Shown here one piece after another: positions 1 to 7,332 of a DNA stretch of 16,202 nt. Location of the stretch: positions 1 to 16,202 of the forward strand of contig CAIXQV010000097.1 of assembly GCA_903921605.1 (NCBI GenBank). The letters run 5' to 3'. Below the pieces are notes generated by a model. It was not told the origin of the DNA and did no database searches. It worked only from the letters and a program-made list of their open reading frames with translations. The stretch is from an uncultured Planctomycetaceae bacterium (GTDB lineage: Bacteria > Planctomycetota > Planctomycetia > Planctomycetales > Planctomycetaceae). Each line of letters begins with the position of its first letter. Positions within the stretch are counted from its first letter, which is position 1. Position numbers and translations under genes: made by a program.

Positions 1-1835
1 AGTCCGGAATCATCCAGATCGAGCGCCAGGTTTTCGCGATTCATTCCCGCCAGAATTGGGTCGCCGGGAGTCATGCCATCTTGTGCTCGCAAAGTCCCTG
101 TGAGTCCTGATTCATCCAGAGTCGCCCGAACGCGCCATGGCTTTCCGAGGCGACGAACAGAAGTCAGAGGGTAGGTTTTGAGTCCCGCAGGCTGCAGGAA
201 CTTTCCCCACGAGACATCTCCGGGGCCGTGCCACGTCATGCGGCGATAATCAGAATTGGTTTTGTCCTTCAGAGCATCGAGTCGGGTGCCGTTCTCCGCT
301 GAAATGCCCAGATCGCGCGGAGAGGGAACGAACACCGAAGCAAAACCGTCGGCCGGTAAATCGGTAAACCCCTGGGAAGAGTTAATCACGACCGACTCAA
401 TCACGGTGGCCGGCGCGACATTACGAATCTGAAATCCGACCATCGCTGCTGGCAGGGCGGCAATGATGGCCAGAGCAGGCACGGCGATAATCAGTCGTTC
501 TCCGGAATTACGCTTTTGCAGAAGCAGTCCAACGACCAACATCGCCACAGGAAAAATCGCCAGCAGCAGGACAGCGACGTTGCGGGAGGGAATACGATAG
601 CCAATCATGGCGGCGGCCTGATCTGACGCGACGGTCTCGTCAATGATCGAAGCTGGCCGTTTCGTAAACATGACTTCCTGCATCCGGCGGCTGGAAGGAA
701 TCAACGCATGGGCGGGATGAGATAAATTCTCGTAGTTTGCCGGGTCAAGGAATACCCGAGCTGAAATTGTGGTCACGAGCACCGAGCCGCGGCCGACGCT
801 TTTCGCCATCGCAACAGGCCAGCCGTCAACGGTCCAGATCTTTTCGCATTGCTCCGGGACGACTCGAAGGTATCGGACAGGCTCGGGATAATCGCGAGCA
901 ACTGAGCGCACTGGATACTGCGATTGAGGATACTCGGGATTGATCTCCAGCGTCAGTGCATTGGCTGTTGTCTCTCCAACAATGGTCATCGGCAGACTGT
1001 CACCCAACAACGCTTCGACCACGTCAGGACCGGTCAGATCGGCCGCAATCAACAGTCGGCCACCTCGCAACACCCACGCACGCAACGCTTCGCAGGCTTG
1101 AGGAAAGCTAGCCAACTCTGGATTTGTCACGGCAATATGATCCATCGCGTCGAGACATTCCGGATCAGCAGTGATCGCGGCTGAATTGATCGAAGTGACG
1201 CCTTTGTTGTTAACAGCGGCGAACCTCATAACTCCCATGAGATCATAGACCGGAGTATCAGCTTCGATATCCGATCCGGTATCACCCACGAGGCCACATA
1301 ATGGCAACAGATCAATTTGAGTCATTCCGTGGAATGAGGGTATCTCGGAGCTGTGTGCCTCACGGCGAATAACGCCGTCATCCTCCCCGTTTGGGAAAAA
1401 CAGGTATTCAAATTCGACGCCGCCAGAAGCTTTTGCCTCCCGCACATAAACCGGCCAGGAGGATTCGAAAACAACCTTCGGCGGAAGAGTCAACTGGCGA
1501 GCGAACTGCAAGCCATCAGAACCAGCAGGAGTAACCACGGTCAGGGATGTCGCCGGACGGTCGCTCGAATTCCCAATACGCCCTTTCACCATGCCCCAGT
1601 GTTCGGGTCTGAATCTCGCGATCCCGGCCTGGCGCATCTCAACCGTGAGTGACTCGCCGGATTCGCTGTCGGATGGATTTGACGCTTTCGCCTGGTCAGC
1701 ATTAAGAACGATGCTGAGCGATGCGACCGACACGACAATCAGGACTGGAAGAACTCTCAGGCATCGGCGCAATGGAAAGCAGCAATCAGGCATTCCGCCA
1801 GCGTGATCAGGTTCGTGGAAAAAAATCTTGTTCAC
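1..1835 (-). CDS. Large exported/membrane protein of unknown function (3' end outside window)
   Basis: The reverse strand is open for 611 codons from a GTG at 1835 to the window edge, so the C-terminus is missing. The GTG has GAGAGG five bases upstream and an in-frame TGA just before it; an ATG at 1793 is the alternative start. Either start gives a signal peptide or N-terminal anchor (PVLIVVSVASLSIVLNA). Next come beta-rich extracytoplasmic sequence and, around residues 230-270, a segment of the type DHIAVTN...LRAWVLRGGRLLIA. This resembles the glutamine-amidotransferase-like fold common in large bacterial membrane proteins. Two adjacent hydrophobic helices lie near residues 415-440 and 445-468, followed by another soluble region. 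The layout resembles proteins found near MoxR/DUF58 loci, but the partner genes would lie outside the window. I do not recognise a precise family and assign no function. Confidence 0.85.
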   Translation of the reverse strand, partial: MNKIFFHEPDHAGGMPDCCFPLRRCLRVLPVLIVVSVASLSIVLNADQAKASNPSDSESGESLTVEMRQAGIARFRPEHWGMVKGRIGNSSDRPATSLTVVTPAGSDGLQFARQLTLPPKVVFESSWPVYVREAKASGGVEFEYLFFPNGEDDGVIRREAHSSEIPSFHGMTQIDLLPLCGLVGDTGSDIEADTPVYDLMGVMRFAAVNNKGVTSINSAAITADPECLDAMDHIAVTNPELASFPQACEALRAWVLRGGRLLIAADLTGPDVVEALLGDSLPMTIVGETTANALTLEINPEYPQSQYPVRSVARDYPEPVRYLRVVPEQCEKIWTVDGWPVAMAKSVGRGSVLVTTISARVFLDPANYENLSHPAHALIPSSRRMQEVMFTKRPASIIDETVASDQAAAMIGYRIPSRNVAVLLLAIFPVAMLVVGLLLQKRNSGERLIIAVPALAIIAALPAAMVGFQIRNVAPATVIESVVINSSQGFTDLPADGFASVFVPSPRDLGISAENGTRLDALKDKTNSDYRRMTWHGPGDVSWGKFLQPAGLKTYPLTSVRRLGKPWRVRATLDESGLTGTLRAQDGMTPGDPILAGMNRENLALDLDDSG

Positions 1836-2538
1836 AACTGCCTCTCAGAATGCGGAGAAAGGCCTGATCGGCCGACGAGTGCCTGAGGTCTCTTATTAAC
1901 ACATATGCAGGAAATTGCAGTGTGACGAAACTGCAATTCAATCTCAATTCACATCACGTTTCATTATCCGAATGTGTCCGGTCGCGGATCTCGGCAGGAA
2001 CTCCTTGCCGAGAAGGTGTTCGTGTAGGTCCTGGCAACCTGAACTTCACGGCTTGCAGCGACCTGTTGACAAGTCAGCACAGGTGTGGCTGACAGCTTGA
2101 ATTGAATAGCATACAGAACTCGCGATTCGGCAAGATGAAAATGCTTTCCTGCGGACTCGTCCGTACCCACGTCTTTTCATGAGATCACTCATAACCAAAG
2201 AGTTTCCCGCCGTTGAACGAGGTCAGGTGTGCAGACAAACGGGCGAGCACAGCCGCGAGTTTTGGCCCTAACCCGGCTTTACACCGTTGAGCCAAGGTTT
2301 GGAAGCTGAAGTCCAGACCGTGGCTCCGTTGGCGTGAGCGGCGTGTTGGTTTCTCCCCCGGAAATGCCATGGTCTTGTTTACTGCCCAGCCGCACGGGCA
2401 GGCTGTATTGATAGGGCGGCGCCAGCGGCTGGGCGTAAACGATCAAATCCACAGTCTGGGGAAGCCGATGGGGGGCGGTTCGGGCTTTCGGTTGGGCTGC
2501 TTTTCTGTTTCTCATCGAGAAAATCTTGAGGGGAGATC
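1836..2538. other. Gene-poor intergenic stretch between divergent genes
   Basis: No convincing gene is seen here. The short reading frames overlap each other on the reverse strand and resemble no family I know. Three palindromes stand out: an 8-bp hairpin AATTGCAG/CTGCAATT (1913-1920 with 1931-1938), a compact hairpin built on CTCGGCA/TGCCGAG (1990-2012), and a longer inverted repeat at 2377-2440 listed separately. The first two lie upstream of the reverse-strand gene that starts at 1835, so they may be in its promoter or leader. Neither is followed by a T-run, so neither looks like an intrinsic terminator. Confidence 0.5.
2377..2440. repeat. Intergenic inverted repeat
   Basis: The left arm GTTTACTGCCCAGCCG (2377-2392) pairs with the right arm CGGCTGGGCGTAAAC (2426-2440) over 15 bp with one bulged T. 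A 33-nt loop separates them. The design (GTTTA... outer end, GC-rich inner end, about 64 bp overall) is very like the repeat at 12396-12459, so both may belong to one class of dispersed intergenic palindrome. No T-run follows either arm. Confidence 0.7.
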
Positions 2539-2566
2539 TTGAAAGTGCAGTTCCGTCTGGTAGAGT
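2539..2566 (+). promoter_or_regulatory. Sigma70-type promoter of DUF1559 gene 1
   Basis: A -35-like TTGAAA (2539-2544) is followed by a 16-bp spacer and a -10-like TAGAGT (2561-2566, four of six consensus bases). On its own it would be a modest promoter. It is believable because the same TTGAAA, the same 16-bp spacing and the same position relative to a 17-bp palindrome recur at 5627-5654 in front of the second DUF1559 gene. Confidence 0.6.
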
Positions 2567-2567
2567 G

Positions 2568-2584
2568 TTGCGACTGAGTCTCAA
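2568..2584 (+). promoter_or_regulatory. Fur-like 17-bp operator, copy A
   Basis: TTGCGACTGAGTCTCAA differs at one base from the perfect palindrome TTGAGACT-G-AGTCTCAA. It starts one base after the -10 hexamer, so it covers the expected transcription start, a classical place for a repressor to bind. The 7-1-7-style symmetry with TGAGA/TCTCA half-sites resembles Fur boxes. That a Fur-family protein binds here is an inference, supported by the HemP gene in the operon behind the second copy. Confidence 0.65.
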
Positions 2585-2671
2585 TTTCACTAAGGCGAAT
2601 GCCGAAGAACGGTGGCGTTGAGCAGCAGTTAAAAACTGCATCATTGCAGGTAATTACAAGTGTTCGTCTTC

Positions 2672-2727
2672 TGCTGAGGCCAAAGCCAGCCAGTGACATG
2701 GTCAGGTAGCCAGCCAAGCCCGGCACA
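2672..2727 (+). promoter_or_regulatory. Conserved 56-nt leader element, copy A
   Basis: This stretch matches 5718-5773 at 49 of 56 positions with no gaps, in otherwise unrelated flanking sequence. It lies in the untranslated leader, about 100 nt after the predicted transcription start and 61 nt before the DUF1559 start codon. It holds two direct AGCCAGCCA blocks around an invariant core with GACATGGTCAGGTAG. Its ends (TGCTGAGGC, 2672-2680, and GCCCGGCA, 2718-2725) can pair with a G-U wobble and a bulge. It could be a structured RNA leader, a protein-binding site, or a duplicated repeat. Confidence 0.7.
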
Positions 2728-2788
2728 GAGGTTCTATGTGGTAAGTGGCCGCGTAGTGTTTTTGTGTTTTTTGGCGAAAGGTTGTTCC

Positions 2789-3811
2789 ATGCTCGTCTCT
2801 CCAAAGTCAATGCTCCGTTCTCGCGGATTTACGCTGATTGAATTGTTGGTTGTGATTGCAATCATCGCAATTCTGATCGCGTTGCTGCTTCCGGCCGTTC
2901 AGGCTGCTCGTGAAGCCGCCCGGAGAACTCAGTGCAAGAACAACATGAAGCAGCTTGGGCTGGCGCTGCACAATTATCTGGGCACTTACAATTGTTTTCC
3001 TCCGGCAACGATTGTTGATGGAGCCCGGATTACTCAGCCCTGGTCAGGCCAGGCGATGTTGCTGCCGTATGTTGAGGGCGGTAACGAATATTCACTGATT
3101 AATTTTTCCCTGGGGTATCACGACGGCGTTAATAAGGCTGCCTTCCCTCCGAACGGTATTGCCAGCAAGCGTATTTCTGTGCTGCTGTGCCCGAGTGATG
3201 TGAACGACAAAGGTCGAGTCAACACGACAACCGGTCTCGTTGAGCACTATCCGCTGTCTTATGCGATGGGAGCTGGCCAGTATCAGATCTACAACCCCAA
3301 TAACCGTCAGGACGGAGGAGCAGCCTTTGCAGCGAACGGGAAGCTGTCTGACCGTGACTATACTGATGGGCTCAGCAACACCGTTGGCATGGCAGAAGTG
3401 AAGGCTTATCAAGCGCGGTTCCACGACGCGACTCTTCCCGCGATTGCCCCGACGACTCCAGCCGCCGTGGCTGGCAGCATCTCCGGCGGTGCGTTCGCCA
3501 GTACCGGGCACACTGAGTGGGTTTGTGGACGAGCCATTCATGCCGGGTTCACAACAAACTTCGTGCCGAACACCGTGGTGCCATACACGACGGGCGGAGT
3601 TAACTACGATATTGATGTATGCAGCAGCCGGGAAGGTGCCAGTGCAACGCTGATTACTTATGGCATTATCACAGCTCGCAGCTATCACACGGGAATTGTC
3701 AACACGTTGCTGATGGATGGTTCATGTCGGTCAATCAGCAGCAACATCGATCTGAGCACCTGGCGCAACCTGGGTGCCCGCTCAGACGGCAATGTGATGG
3801 GTGAGTTCTAA
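2789..3811 (+). CDS. DUF1559 pseudopilin-like protein 1
   Basis: A 340-aa protein with a type IV prepilin-like N-terminus: GFTLIELL begins at Gly13, Glu at +5 after the predicted cleavage site, then a long hydrophobic helix and the hallmark AAREAARR. Near the C-terminus is the H-x-x-G...N-x-L-x-x-DGS motif typical of DUF1559 (H-x9-DG) proteins, and the chain ends in GEF. Such proteins are greatly expanded in planctomycetes; they are thought to be processed by prepilin peptidase and to sit at the cell surface, but no precise role is established. The chosen ATG has AAAGG seven bases upstream; an in-frame ATG at 2693 lies inside the conserved leader element and is unlikely. The gene sits behind Fur-like operator A and is followed on the same strand by a small zinc-ribbon-like gene. 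Confidence 0.92.
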   Translation: MLVSPKSMLRSRGFTLIELLVVIAIIAILIALLLPAVQAAREAARRTQCKNNMKQLGLALHNYLGTYNCFPPATIVDGARITQPWSGQAMLLPYVEGGNEYSLINFSLGYHDGVNKAAFPPNGIASKRISVLLCPSDVNDKGRVNTTTGLVEHYPLSYAMGAGQYQIYNPNNRQDGGAAFAANGKLSDRDYTDGLSNTVGMAEVKAYQARFHDATLPAIAPTTPAAVAGSISGGAFASTGHTEWVCGRAIHAGFTTNFVPNTVVPYTTGGVNYDIDVCSSREGASATLITYGIITARSYHTGIVNTLLMDGSCRSISSNIDLSTWRNLGARSDGNVMGEF

Positions 3812-3869
3812 GTTCGGTGGGTTGGGTGATTATTCTTCAGGTAAGCCAGTTTTTCGGAGTTCGTCGCCG

Positions 3870-4025
3870 ATGTCCAAGACGCTTTGCGAAATGAAGAAGA
3901 TGTTGAAATCGGACTTCACGCTTTACAAGCAGTTCGTATGCAACGCCAGCCATGTCTGCACAAAGTGCGGGCGAGCGGCCAACGACAAAAAGCTGCTCTG
4001 CAAGCCGGAGCGACTCAAAGACTAG
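3870..4025 (+). CDS. 51-aa CxxCGR zinc-ribbon-like protein
   Basis: This small basic protein carries a C-terminal VCTKCGRAAN...LCKP segment, so three cysteines are clustered near the end (CxxC plus a later C). It resembles a small planctomycete family I know only from its recurrent MxKxxCEMKK...VCxKCGRxAN...LCKP pattern; its function is unknown. The clustered cysteines suggest zinc or another metal. A longer frame opens at 3801 inside the end of the DUF1559 gene, but its first 23 residues look noncoding and similarity begins at MSKTLCEM, so I start at 3870; GGAG lies 11 bases upstream. The gene is 58 bp after the DUF1559 stop with no terminator between, so co-transcription is likely. Confidence 0.75.
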   Translation: MSKTLCEMKKMLKSDFTLYKQFVCNASHVCTKCGRAANDKKLLCKPERLKD

Positions 4026-4215
4026 AGGCCTCCGGATCCCTCGCAGTTGTGTGACGGATCTGTAAACTTCTCGAACGCTTACGCAGCATCCATGGTTCCG
4101 GTGAAATGGGATCATCAATGCTGCGTACTTTTTTGGGAGTTCCGAAGGTTGCATCCAATCGACGAGATGCCGGAACTCATCGTCCAACATTGAATGCTCC
4201 TCGAGAAAGGGTGTC

Positions 4216-5487
4216 ATGATCCGGACTTCCGCGCGTCTATTGTTCGTTCTGTTGTTGAGCAGCCTTGCTGCGTTCGGATCGAGCCCGTCGATCCTCCGTG
4301 CTGATGATGCAGCTAGTTTCGAATTGCCGGCTACCGACGACGGGATTCCTGGGGCCGGGCCAATTCGGCGTTATGACTGGTTCAAGGGACTCTGGAAAGA
4401 GCGTCGCGCGGCGTGGGCCACAAAAGTTGAGCAGGATCAAAAGGCCGTTGTCTTCCTTGGCGACTCAATTACCCAGGGTTGGGGCGATGATTTTCAGGGA
4501 CTGTTCCCCGGCATGAAGGCCGCCAATCGCGGTATCAGTGGCGATACAACTCGAGGCATGCTGTTGCGACTTCAGCAGGACGTGCTTTCCCTCAATCCGT
4601 CGGCTGTTGTGATGCTGATGGGAACCAATGATCTGGAAGAGCAGGCCGAACCACAGATCATCGCAGACAACATCAAGCTGATTGTGGACGAATTGAAGAA
4701 GCACAATCCGGAGTTGCCAATTGTTCTCTGTCAGGTTTTTCCCAGCTCAGCAACCAAGAAACGTCCGGCCGACAAGATTCGGGAAATCAACAAGCTGACA
4801 GCGATGAAGGTCAAGGGGGATCCGCAGATCACAGTGCTGGATACCTGGGCTCTCTTTGCCAATGAACAGGGCGATGCCAAAGCTGAAGAGATGCCGGATC
4901 TGCTGCACCTGAATGAAATTGGCTACAAAAAATGGGCCGCAGCACTGACCCCGATCCTGGCGACTCAGGGATTTCTGGAAACTGAACCCGATCAATTCAC
5001 GCCAGAGGAAGGATTCGAAAGTCTCTTCAACGGAAAAGATCTCACAGGATGGGGGCATGACGGCAAGACTGTGACTCCTGATGGTCGGTATGTCGCGAAG
5101 AATGGTCGATTCATCGTGACGACGCCGGCCGAGGGCAGTCGAGTTCAGCAGCTTTACACAACGCGTGAATTCCCGGGCAACTTTACTTTGAAGCTGGAGT
5201 TTCGAGCGACACCAAATGCCGACAGCGGCGTCTTCATTCGCAAACCGCAATTGCAATGTCGTGATTATCCTCTGGCTGGTCCGTACAAGATGCTGAAGAA
5301 CTATAAATCCTGTGACTGGAACGAGCTGATCGTGGTTGTAAAGGATGGAGTTGCTCACTGTACGTGCAACGGTGAAGTGATTGAGGAAGCTTTGAAGGTT
5401 CCTGAGACTGGTCCAATTGGACTGGAAGGTGACCGAGGACAAATGGAGTACCGTCGCATTCGCATCTCAACGCAGCCGACGAAGTAA
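4216..5487 (+). CDS. Secreted SGNH/GDSL hydrolase fused to DUF1080 (3-keto-disaccharide hydrolase) domain
   Basis: A 423-aa exported enzyme. A signal peptide covers about residues 1-30. The SGNH domain follows, with block I GDSITQG (Ser84), block II Gly106 in NRGISGD, block III GTND (136-139) and block V Asp228-x-x-His231. These form the complete serine/Gly/Asn/His set of an acyl-esterase. From about residue 264 the EEGFESLFNGKDLTGW motif opens a DUF1080 domain, a concanavalin-like fold seen in planctomycete secreted glycan-processing proteins. The pairing suggests deacylation plus sugar binding or cleavage on polysaccharides in the periplasm or outside. The start ATG has AAAGG five bases upstream. 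A strong intrinsic terminator follows, so this gene is separate from the next operon. Confidence 0.92.
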   Translation: MIRTSARLLFVLLLSSLAAFGSSPSILRADDAASFELPATDDGIPGAGPIRRYDWFKGLWKERRAAWATKVEQDQKAVVFLGDSITQGWGDDFQGLFPGMKAANRGISGDTTRGMLLRLQQDVLSLNPSAVVMLMGTNDLEEQAEPQIIADNIKLIVDELKKHNPELPIVLCQVFPSSATKKRPADKIREINKLTAMKVKGDPQITVLDTWALFANEQGDAKAEEMPDLLHLNEIGYKKWAAALTPILATQGFLETEPDQFTPEEGFESLFNGKDLTGWGHDGKTVTPDGRYVAKNGRFIVTTPAEGSRVQQLYTTREFPGNFTLKLEFRATPNADSGVFIRKPQLQCRDYPLAGPYKMLKNYKSCDWNELIVVVKDGVAHCTCNGEVIEEALKVPETGPIGLEGDRGQMEYRRIRISTQPTK

Positions 5488-5521
5488 CTTCTTGCCATCA
5501 GAATGTGGTTCAACAAAACGG

Positions 5522-5553
5522 GAGTTCAGCGACCTGGCTGAACTCTTTTTTTT
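5522..5553 (+). terminator. Rho-independent terminator after SGNH/DUF1080 gene
   Basis: A perfect 9-bp stem GAGTTCAGC/GCTGAACTC with a six-base loop is followed at once by a run of nine T. It starts 34 bp after the stop codon and insulates the downstream Fur-like promoter from read-through. Confidence 0.92.
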
Positions 5554-5626
5554 GCGCGATGAACTCAGCGGGCTTGGGCATCAATTTTCACTCGCATGAA
5601 ATTCTTTGGAATTGCCAGGACTGCTG

Positions 5627-5654
5627 TTGAAACTCACCACCTGATCGCTATTGT
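5627..5654 (+). promoter_or_regulatory. Sigma70-type promoter of the DUF1559-hemP operon
   Basis: TTGAAA (5627-5632), a 16-bp spacer and TATTGT (5649-5654, four of six -10 bases). The geometry is identical to the promoter at 2539-2566, including one base between the -10 and the operator. It lies just after a terminator and is the only promoter-like signal I see before the four-gene operon. Confidence 0.65.
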
Positions 5655-5655
5655 G

Positions 5656-5672
5656 TTGAGACTGAATCTCAG
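5656..5672 (+). promoter_or_regulatory. Fur-like 17-bp operator, copy B
   Basis: TTGAGACTGAATCTCAG differs at two bases from the palindrome TTGAGACT-G-AGTCTCAA, with a perfect TGAGA/TCTCA inner repeat. It begins one base after the -10 hexamer and would overlap the transcription start. A HemP gene, a family usually repressed by iron through Fur, ends the operon behind it. Binding by Fur is inferred, not shown. Confidence 0.7.
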
Positions 5673-5717
5673 CTTCGTGTTGCTGGCCTGCAACGGTGTT
5701 TGAGGTTCACGGAAAAA

Positions 5718-5773
5718 TGCTGAGGCCGCAGCCAGCCAAAGACATGGTCAGGTAGCCAGCCACGCTCAGCACA
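5718..5773 (+). promoter_or_regulatory. Conserved 56-nt leader element, copy B
   Basis: Second copy of the element at 2672-2727. It ends 67 nt before the preferred start of DUF1559 gene 2, close to the 61 nt seen for copy A. Here the ends TGCTGAG (5718-5724) and CTCAGCA (5765-5771) pair perfectly over 7 bp, enclosing the two AGCCAGCCA blocks and the invariant core. It lies within the predicted 5' untranslated leader, about 57 nt after the expected transcription start. Confidence 0.7.
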
Positions 5774-5840
5774 AGCTTGTCCGATCGACATGGTGTCGTT
5801 CGGTTTCACCTTGTGTGGTTCGTGTGGAGGAATGGCTGCA

Positions 5841-6761
5841 ATGTTGCAGAGCGTCTTGTTGTCGGGTGTCTCTATTTCAAGTGTCTGGCCCCGTCGTCGG
5901 GGGTTTACTCTGATTGAGTTACTCGTTGTGATCGCAATCATTGCGATACTGGTTTCACTTCTCCTGCCTTCTGTGCAGCAGGCTCGCGAAGCCGCGCGAA
6001 GGGTCCAGTGTCGCAACAATCTCAAGCAGATCTCGCTGGCGATTCACAGCTATCACGATGTCTTCAATCTGTTCCCCGCCACAGAAGTGGGAGGCACAGG
6101 AACACTGGCCAGGGCCAGTGCCTTCGTCGCGATCCTGCCTTATCTCGAACAGTCCGGAGTATTTACGCTCTACAACCCTTCACTCGGAAACAGCGACCCA
6201 ATCAACATGGCCGCGGTGCAGCAGGTGATTCCTGCATATCTGTGTCCGTCAGCTCCGCTGCGACGACAGATTCCGATCTCGGCCTGTGATGCGAATAATC
6301 GAGCGCCCGGAACCTATGCCGTCAGTACTGGCAGCGGAGATCCGTGGGGATCATTCGCCACCGGCAATCCTCACAACGGCGCGATCGTCGGGCCGGGATC
6401 CGGGAAAACTCAGATGCGTGATATCACAGACGGCACCTCGAATACGCTGCTGGTCGGCGAAGCCGCATGGAATCTTCCGGACTATTTGTTCACATCCGGC
6501 CCATGTTCAGGCCAGGTTCGCTGGGGGTTCACCTATTGGTCTTCTCCTTATCCACTGGCAACGGCGTTCACCACAATGGCTCCGTTCAATCCCCGGAAGG
6601 GAGGAGCCAACGTTCTCTCAAGATTTCGCAGTGAACATATTGGTGGGGCACAATTTGCTCTGGCCGATGGCTCGGCGAGGTTTGTCAGCGAGAACATCAG
6701 CCAGATTGTTCTTGATGCCGCCGGAACGCGTGCTGGCGGGGAGGTGCAGAGTGAATTCTAA
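5841..6761 (+). CDS. DUF1559 pseudopilin-like protein 2
   Basis: A 306-aa protein with the prepilin-like signature GFTLIELL starting at Gly21 after the basic PRRR stretch, a hydrophobic helix, and AREAARR. The C-terminal half carries H-x-GG...F-x-LADGS and ends in SEF, matching the first DUF1559 protein's layout. The preferred ATG at 5841 has GGAGG ten bases upstream; ATGs at 5832 (SD too close) and 5790 (no SD) are alternatives. It is the first gene of an operon that includes a lipoprotein, a kelch protein and HemP, placed behind Fur-like operator B. A surface scaffold or assembly role in an iron or heme system is an inference from this context. Confidence 0.92.
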   Translation: MLQSVLLSGVSISSVWPRRRGFTLIELLVVIAIIAILVSLLLPSVQQAREAARRVQCRNNLKQISLAIHSYHDVFNLFPATEVGGTGTLARASAFVAILPYLEQSGVFTLYNPSLGNSDPINMAAVQQVIPAYLCPSAPLRRQIPISACDANNRAPGTYAVSTGSGDPWGSFATGNPHNGAIVGPGSGKTQMRDITDGTSNTLLVGEAAWNLPDYLFTSGPCSGQVRWGFTYWSSPYPLATAFTTMAPFNPRKGGANVLSRFRSEHIGGAQFALADGSARFVSENISQIVLDAAGTRAGGEVQSEF

Positions 6762-7224
6762 GTCGAACTCTTTGCTTCAGCAAAAGTGTACCTTCGCAAC
6801 TGGATTGCTGATTACGTTCTTCGCGATCGGCTGTGGTTCCGGCGATGCTATGAACAGACAAGCAATTTCCGGATTGGTCAACGTCGATGGGAATCCGTTG
6901 AAGCATGGACTGATTCGTCTCGAGCCTCAGGGGACAACGACCGGGCCCGGGGTGATGGCGGAGATCCTTGATGGACAGTTCTCTTTTTCCAAAGACAACG
7001 GACCCATCCCGGGGACTCATCGTGTCGAAGTCGAAGCCACTCAGTTCCAGGGATTCGCGATCGATAATGAAGCGGCTTATACCGCTGCGGTGATGCGGAC
7101 GGGGCGATCTCCGCTGGGACTCAATCCGATTCCTGCCGCCTACAACAGCAACTCAACACTGACAGCGTTTGTGCAGGATTCTAATGACCAGACGTTTCCC
7201 TTTGATCTGAGATCAAAACCCTGA
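6751..7224 (+). CDS. Small lipoprotein with transthyretin/carboxypeptidase-regulatory-like domain
   Basis: A 157-aa protein starting with GTG, eleven bases before the end of the DUF1559 gene and in another frame. GGGGAGG lies six bases upstream, a near-ideal ribosome binding site, so the overlap points to coupled translation. The N-terminus has a hydrophobic stretch ending in FAIGC, a plausible lipobox with Cys28. The body opens with [15 protein letters not shown], the beta-strand pattern of planctomycete lipoproteins with a carboxypeptidase-regulatory/transthyretin-like fold, which very often follow DUF1559 genes. The exact role is unknown; it may be the outer-membrane or periplasmic partner of the pseudopilin. 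The same frame is open back to 6286, but that extension is antisense-like noise overlapping the DUF1559 gene. Confidence 0.88.
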   Translation: MNSKSNSLLQQKCTFATGLLITFFAIGCGSGDAMNRQAISGLVNVDGNPLKHGLIRLEPQGTTTGPGVMAEILDGQFSFSKDNGPIPGTHRVEVEATQFQGFAIDNEAAYTAAVMRTGRSPLGLNPIPAAYNSNSTLTAFVQDSNDQTFPFDLRSKP

Positions 7225-7332
7225 GCGTGCTGCCAACTTTTTTACGCTGATGAATCCAACAATTCCATCGAAGACTCAAACAACCCCGGCGCGAGAATGT
7301 CGCCTCGAACCAATAGATAAAGAGAAACTCAG

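Noticed and set aside
1931..1947. A third Fur-like palindrome upstream of the reverse-strand membrane-protein gene
   Set aside because: Only about 11-12 of 17 positions match; many such matches are expected by chance in a 16-kb window, and no promoter of the same geometry is next to it.
1990..2012. Strong hairpin as a terminator
   Set aside because: No T-run follows on either strand, and no gene ends near it.
2693..2788. Earlier ATG start for DUF1559 gene 1
   Set aside because: It lies inside the conserved leader element, has no SD, and adds 32 residues before a normal prepilin leader.
2379..2810. 143-codon reverse-strand frame
   Set aside because: It runs antisense through the promoter, operator, leader element and start of DUF1559 gene 1, and overlaps another equally unsupported frame.
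3092..3688. 198-codon reverse-strand reading frame
   Set aside because: Antisense to DUF1559 gene 1, whose signature motifs confirm the forward strand is coding.
3837..4217. 126-codon reverse-strand frame between DUF1559 gene 1 and the SGNH gene
   Set aside because: Half of it is antisense to the CxxCGR gene and its start overlaps the SGNH start; no recognisable motif. The part over 4026-4215 looks somewhat protein-like but has nothing to support it.
4747..5442. 231-codon reverse-strand reading frame
   Set aside because: It lies wholly antisense to the SGNH/DUF1080 gene, has no family resemblance, and the forward gene has complete catalytic motifs.
6286..6750. Long N-terminal extension of the lipoprotein frame
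   Set aside because: It overlaps DUF1559 gene 2 in another frame and has arginine-rich low-quality sequence; the GTG at 6751 has an ideal SD and starts a lipoprotein signal peptide.
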